A stretch of 6,602 nt of DNA, taken from the NCBI GenBank assembly GCA_964478455.1, contig CAYZJD010000275.1, forward strand, positions 1 through 6,602, given 5' to 3'. A program made the position numbers and the translations under genes. Source of the DNA: CAYZJD01 sp964478455. Its GTDB lineage: Bacteria; Acidobacteriota; Terriglobia; Bryobacterales; Bryobacteraceae. Of this stretch, positions 5,281 through 6,602 are shown in pieces (position 1 is the stretch's first letter; every line of letters begins with the position of its first letter). Below the pieces are notes generated by a model. The model had not been told where the DNA came from. It did no database searches and saw only the letters and a list, made by a program, of their open reading frames with translations.

Positions 5281-6155
5281 GGGCGGGTTTTCCAGCGGCG
5301 GTGGATCCAGAGCCACTGGTCCAGATGCTCGCGGATGACGGTCTCGAGCTGCCGTTGCAGGCGGCGGGTGTCTTCGACTGTGTCGCCCGTCATCTCGACC
5401 GGGGGGTAGAAGCGCAGAACGTAACGGCGTTCGCTCTCCGACCACAGCGCGAAGCCGGGGATCACCGTTGCGCCGCTGTGGGCAGCGATCTTGGCAAAGG
5501 TTGCGTTGGCGCACGCAGGGACGCCGAAAAAGTTTACAAAGACGCCTTCCTCGAGGCTTGCGTTCTGGTCGATGAGAATCCCGACGGCCTCGTTGGCCGC
5601 CAGCGCTCGCAGAATTCCCCGTGCGGCGTCCTTCTTTTCGATGATGCGGTTGCCCGAGAGCGTGCGCCGGCGTTCGACCATGGCGTCAATCTTGGGATTG
5701 TCGAGAGGCCGGACGACCACATGCATCGGCGCAGCGAGCAAGGCATGAGCGAAGGCGCTGAGCTCCCAGTTTCCGAGGTGGGCGGTGGCGAACAAGACGC
5801 CGCGGCCGCGTCGCAAGCCCTCCTCATAATGCTCGTAGCCCTCGCAGCGGATCCAGCCGGAGACGTTGTGCCGGGCGATGCGCGGGAAACGCGCGAAGGC
5901 CACGAGCAGACGGCCGATGGAACGGAACACGCCGTCCACCACCCGCCGGCGCTCTTCCGCGCCAAGCTCCGGCATCGCGAGTTCCAGATTCCGCAAGGCG
6001 GTGCGCCGCAGGCGCGGCAGGGCGAGGTCGAGCAGGCACGCGTAGAACCGGGCCAGGCGCTCGGCGAAAGATCGCGGAGAGACCTCGAGCGATTTCAGGA
6101 CCAGCAGGGCGAGCCAGTACTCCAGCGTGTCGCGGAGGGCGGACCGGCGGCGCAA
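5268..6155 (-). CDS. LpxL/HtrB-family lipid A acyltransferase (LPLAT fold)
   Basis: This 295-residue protein is predicted to transfer an acyl chain onto a lipid A precursor (Kdo2-lipid IVA-type substrate) at the inner face of the cytoplasmic membrane. Length is typical of the family. An N-terminal amphipathic/hydrophobic stretch (about 11-22) could anchor it, and RNLELAMPEL (55-64) is a family-like early motif. The catalytic HX4E motif is HLGNWE (H126, E131). VVVRPLDNPKID (146-157), ILIDQNA (193-199) and the C-terminal WLWIHRRWKTRP (281-292) match LpxL/HtrB signatures. Which acyl position or chain it uses cannot be told. The only reasonable start is TTG at 6155, because an in-frame TAG lies four codons upstream and the next methionine is residue 61. 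It starts four bases after the mnmA stop, so the two are surely co-transcribed. Other LPLAT roles, such as ornithine-lipid or phospholipid acylation, are less likely. Confidence 0.88.
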   Translation of the reverse strand: MRRRSALRDTLEYWLALLVLKSLEVSPRSFAERLARFYACLLDLALPRLRRTALRNLELAMPELGAEERRRVVDGVFRSIGRLLVAFARFPRIARHNVSGWIRCEGYEHYEEGLRRGRGVLFATAHLGNWELSAFAHALLAAPMHVVVRPLDNPKIDAMVERRRTLSGNRIIEKKDAARGILRALAANEAVGILIDQNASLEEGVFVNFFGVPACANATFAKIAAHSGATVIPGFALWSESERRYVLRFYPPVEMTGDTVEDTRRLQRQLETVIREHLDQWLWIHRRWKTRPKTG

Positions 6156-6159
6156 GCGA

Positions 6160-6602
6160 CTATTCTATCCAGCCGCCGCCGAGAACGAGATCGCCGTCGT
6201 AGAAGACCGCCGCCTGCCCGGGCGTCACAGCGCGCTGCGGTTCGTCGAAGCGCACCTCGACACGGGCGGGATCCGCAGTGGAGAAAACCGTCGCGGATGC
6301 GGCCACATGCTTGTTACGAATCTTCACGCGCGCCCGGACCGGCGCCGCCAGCGCCTCCCAGGGGAACCAGTTCACGTCTTTCGCCGTCAGACGCGTCCGC
6401 AGCAGTTCTTCGCCGCGGCCGACGACGACCCGCTGCGTCCCCGGATCGGTGGCGATCACGTAGAGCGGCTCACCGGCAGCCACGCGCAGGCCGCGCCGCT
6501 GGCCGATGGTGAAGTTGTGAACACCGGAGTGCTCCCCGAGCACGCGGCCGCCGGCATCAACGATCTCGCCGCGCGTGCGTGCCGGCGGAATGCCCCGCTC
6601 CC
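6160..6602 (-). CDS. mnmA: tRNA-specific 2-thiouridylase MnmA, C-terminal part (5' end outside window)
   Basis: About 146 C-terminal residues of MnmA are present; the frame enters from the right edge and ends at TAG (6162-6160). MnmA uses ATP and relayed sulfur to make 2-thiouridine at the wobble position U34 of tRNAs for Lys, Glu and Gln. The signature GEHSGVHNFTIGQRRGL at the start of the beta-barrel domain is unmistakable. It is followed by PLYVIATD, KDVNWF and RVKIRNKH. The C terminus has the canonical VTPGQAAVFYDGDLVLGGGW. The PP-loop ATPase domain and both catalytic cysteines are outside the window and cannot be checked. The GTG at 6543 is internal, not a start, because the conserved frame continues upstream to the edge. 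It is the upstream gene of a tight operon with the acyltransferase. Confidence 0.95.
   Translation of the reverse strand, partial: ERGIPPARTRGEIVDAGGRVLGEHSGVHNFTIGQRRGLRVAAGEPLYVIATDPGTQRVVVGRGEELLRTRLTAKDVNWFPWEALAAPVRARVKIRNKHVAASATVFSTADPARVEVRFDEPQRAVTPGQAAVFYDGDLVLGGGWIE

Noticed and set aside
5301..6512. Plus-strand open frame of 403 codons
   Set aside because: It is antisense to the acyltransferase and mnmA, both with unmistakable motifs. Its own translation has no recognisable domain and spans two genes.
1..6602. CRISPR arrays, tRNA or rRNA genes, insertion sequences
   Set aside because: I saw no regularly spaced repeats, cloverleaf-like segments, rRNA-like stretches or transposase motifs on either strand by eye. 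A tRNAscan/Infernal run would settle this.

Overview
The window is GC-rich, densely coded bacterial DNA. It holds seven protein genes and no RNA gene, CRISPR array or insertion sequence that I can see. It looks like a Gram-negative chromosome: there is a lipid A acyltransferase (LpxL/HtrB family) and a tRNA 2-thiouridylase (MnmA). The combination of GC-rich coding, two divergent threonine synthase paralogs and a glycosyltransferase carrying the WDAW...W..kA signature suggests a soil-type Acidobacteriota (Solibacter/Bryobacter-like). That placement is inference from gene style only.

Layout, left to right. (1) 1-1782, minus strand: a GT-C fold membrane glycosyltransferase that runs off the left edge, preceded by a small membrane-anchored protein of unknown function. 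One base separates the two genes, so they look like a coupled two-gene unit. (2) 1783-1936: a divergent intergenic region. (3) 1937-3247, plus strand: threonine synthase, with motifs like the plant/cyanobacterial type. (4) 3234-4460, minus strand: a second, quite different threonine-synthase-like PLP enzyme. The two genes converge and overlap by 14 bp at their 3' ends. (5) 4461-4554: a short divergent promoter region with nested inverted repeats. (6) 4555-5213, plus strand: a VapBC-type toxin-antitoxin pair (ribbon-helix-helix antitoxin, PIN-domain RNase) with an ATGA overlap. (7) 5268-6602, minus strand: mnmA (5' part outside the window) followed after 4 bases by the lpxL-like acyltransferase, which starts at TTG.

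The genes fall into four functional groups: cell-envelope glycosylation, threonine/PLP metabolism, a toxin-antitoxin module, and a tRNA-modification/lipid A operon. Nothing shows that they form one system. I found no clear undescribed system. The points most worth a second look are the overlapping paralogous threonine synthase pair, the small protein coupled to the glycosyltransferase, the possibly leaderless promoters (start-proximal -10 boxes without a Shine-Dalgarno), and the operator-like repeats at the vapB start.
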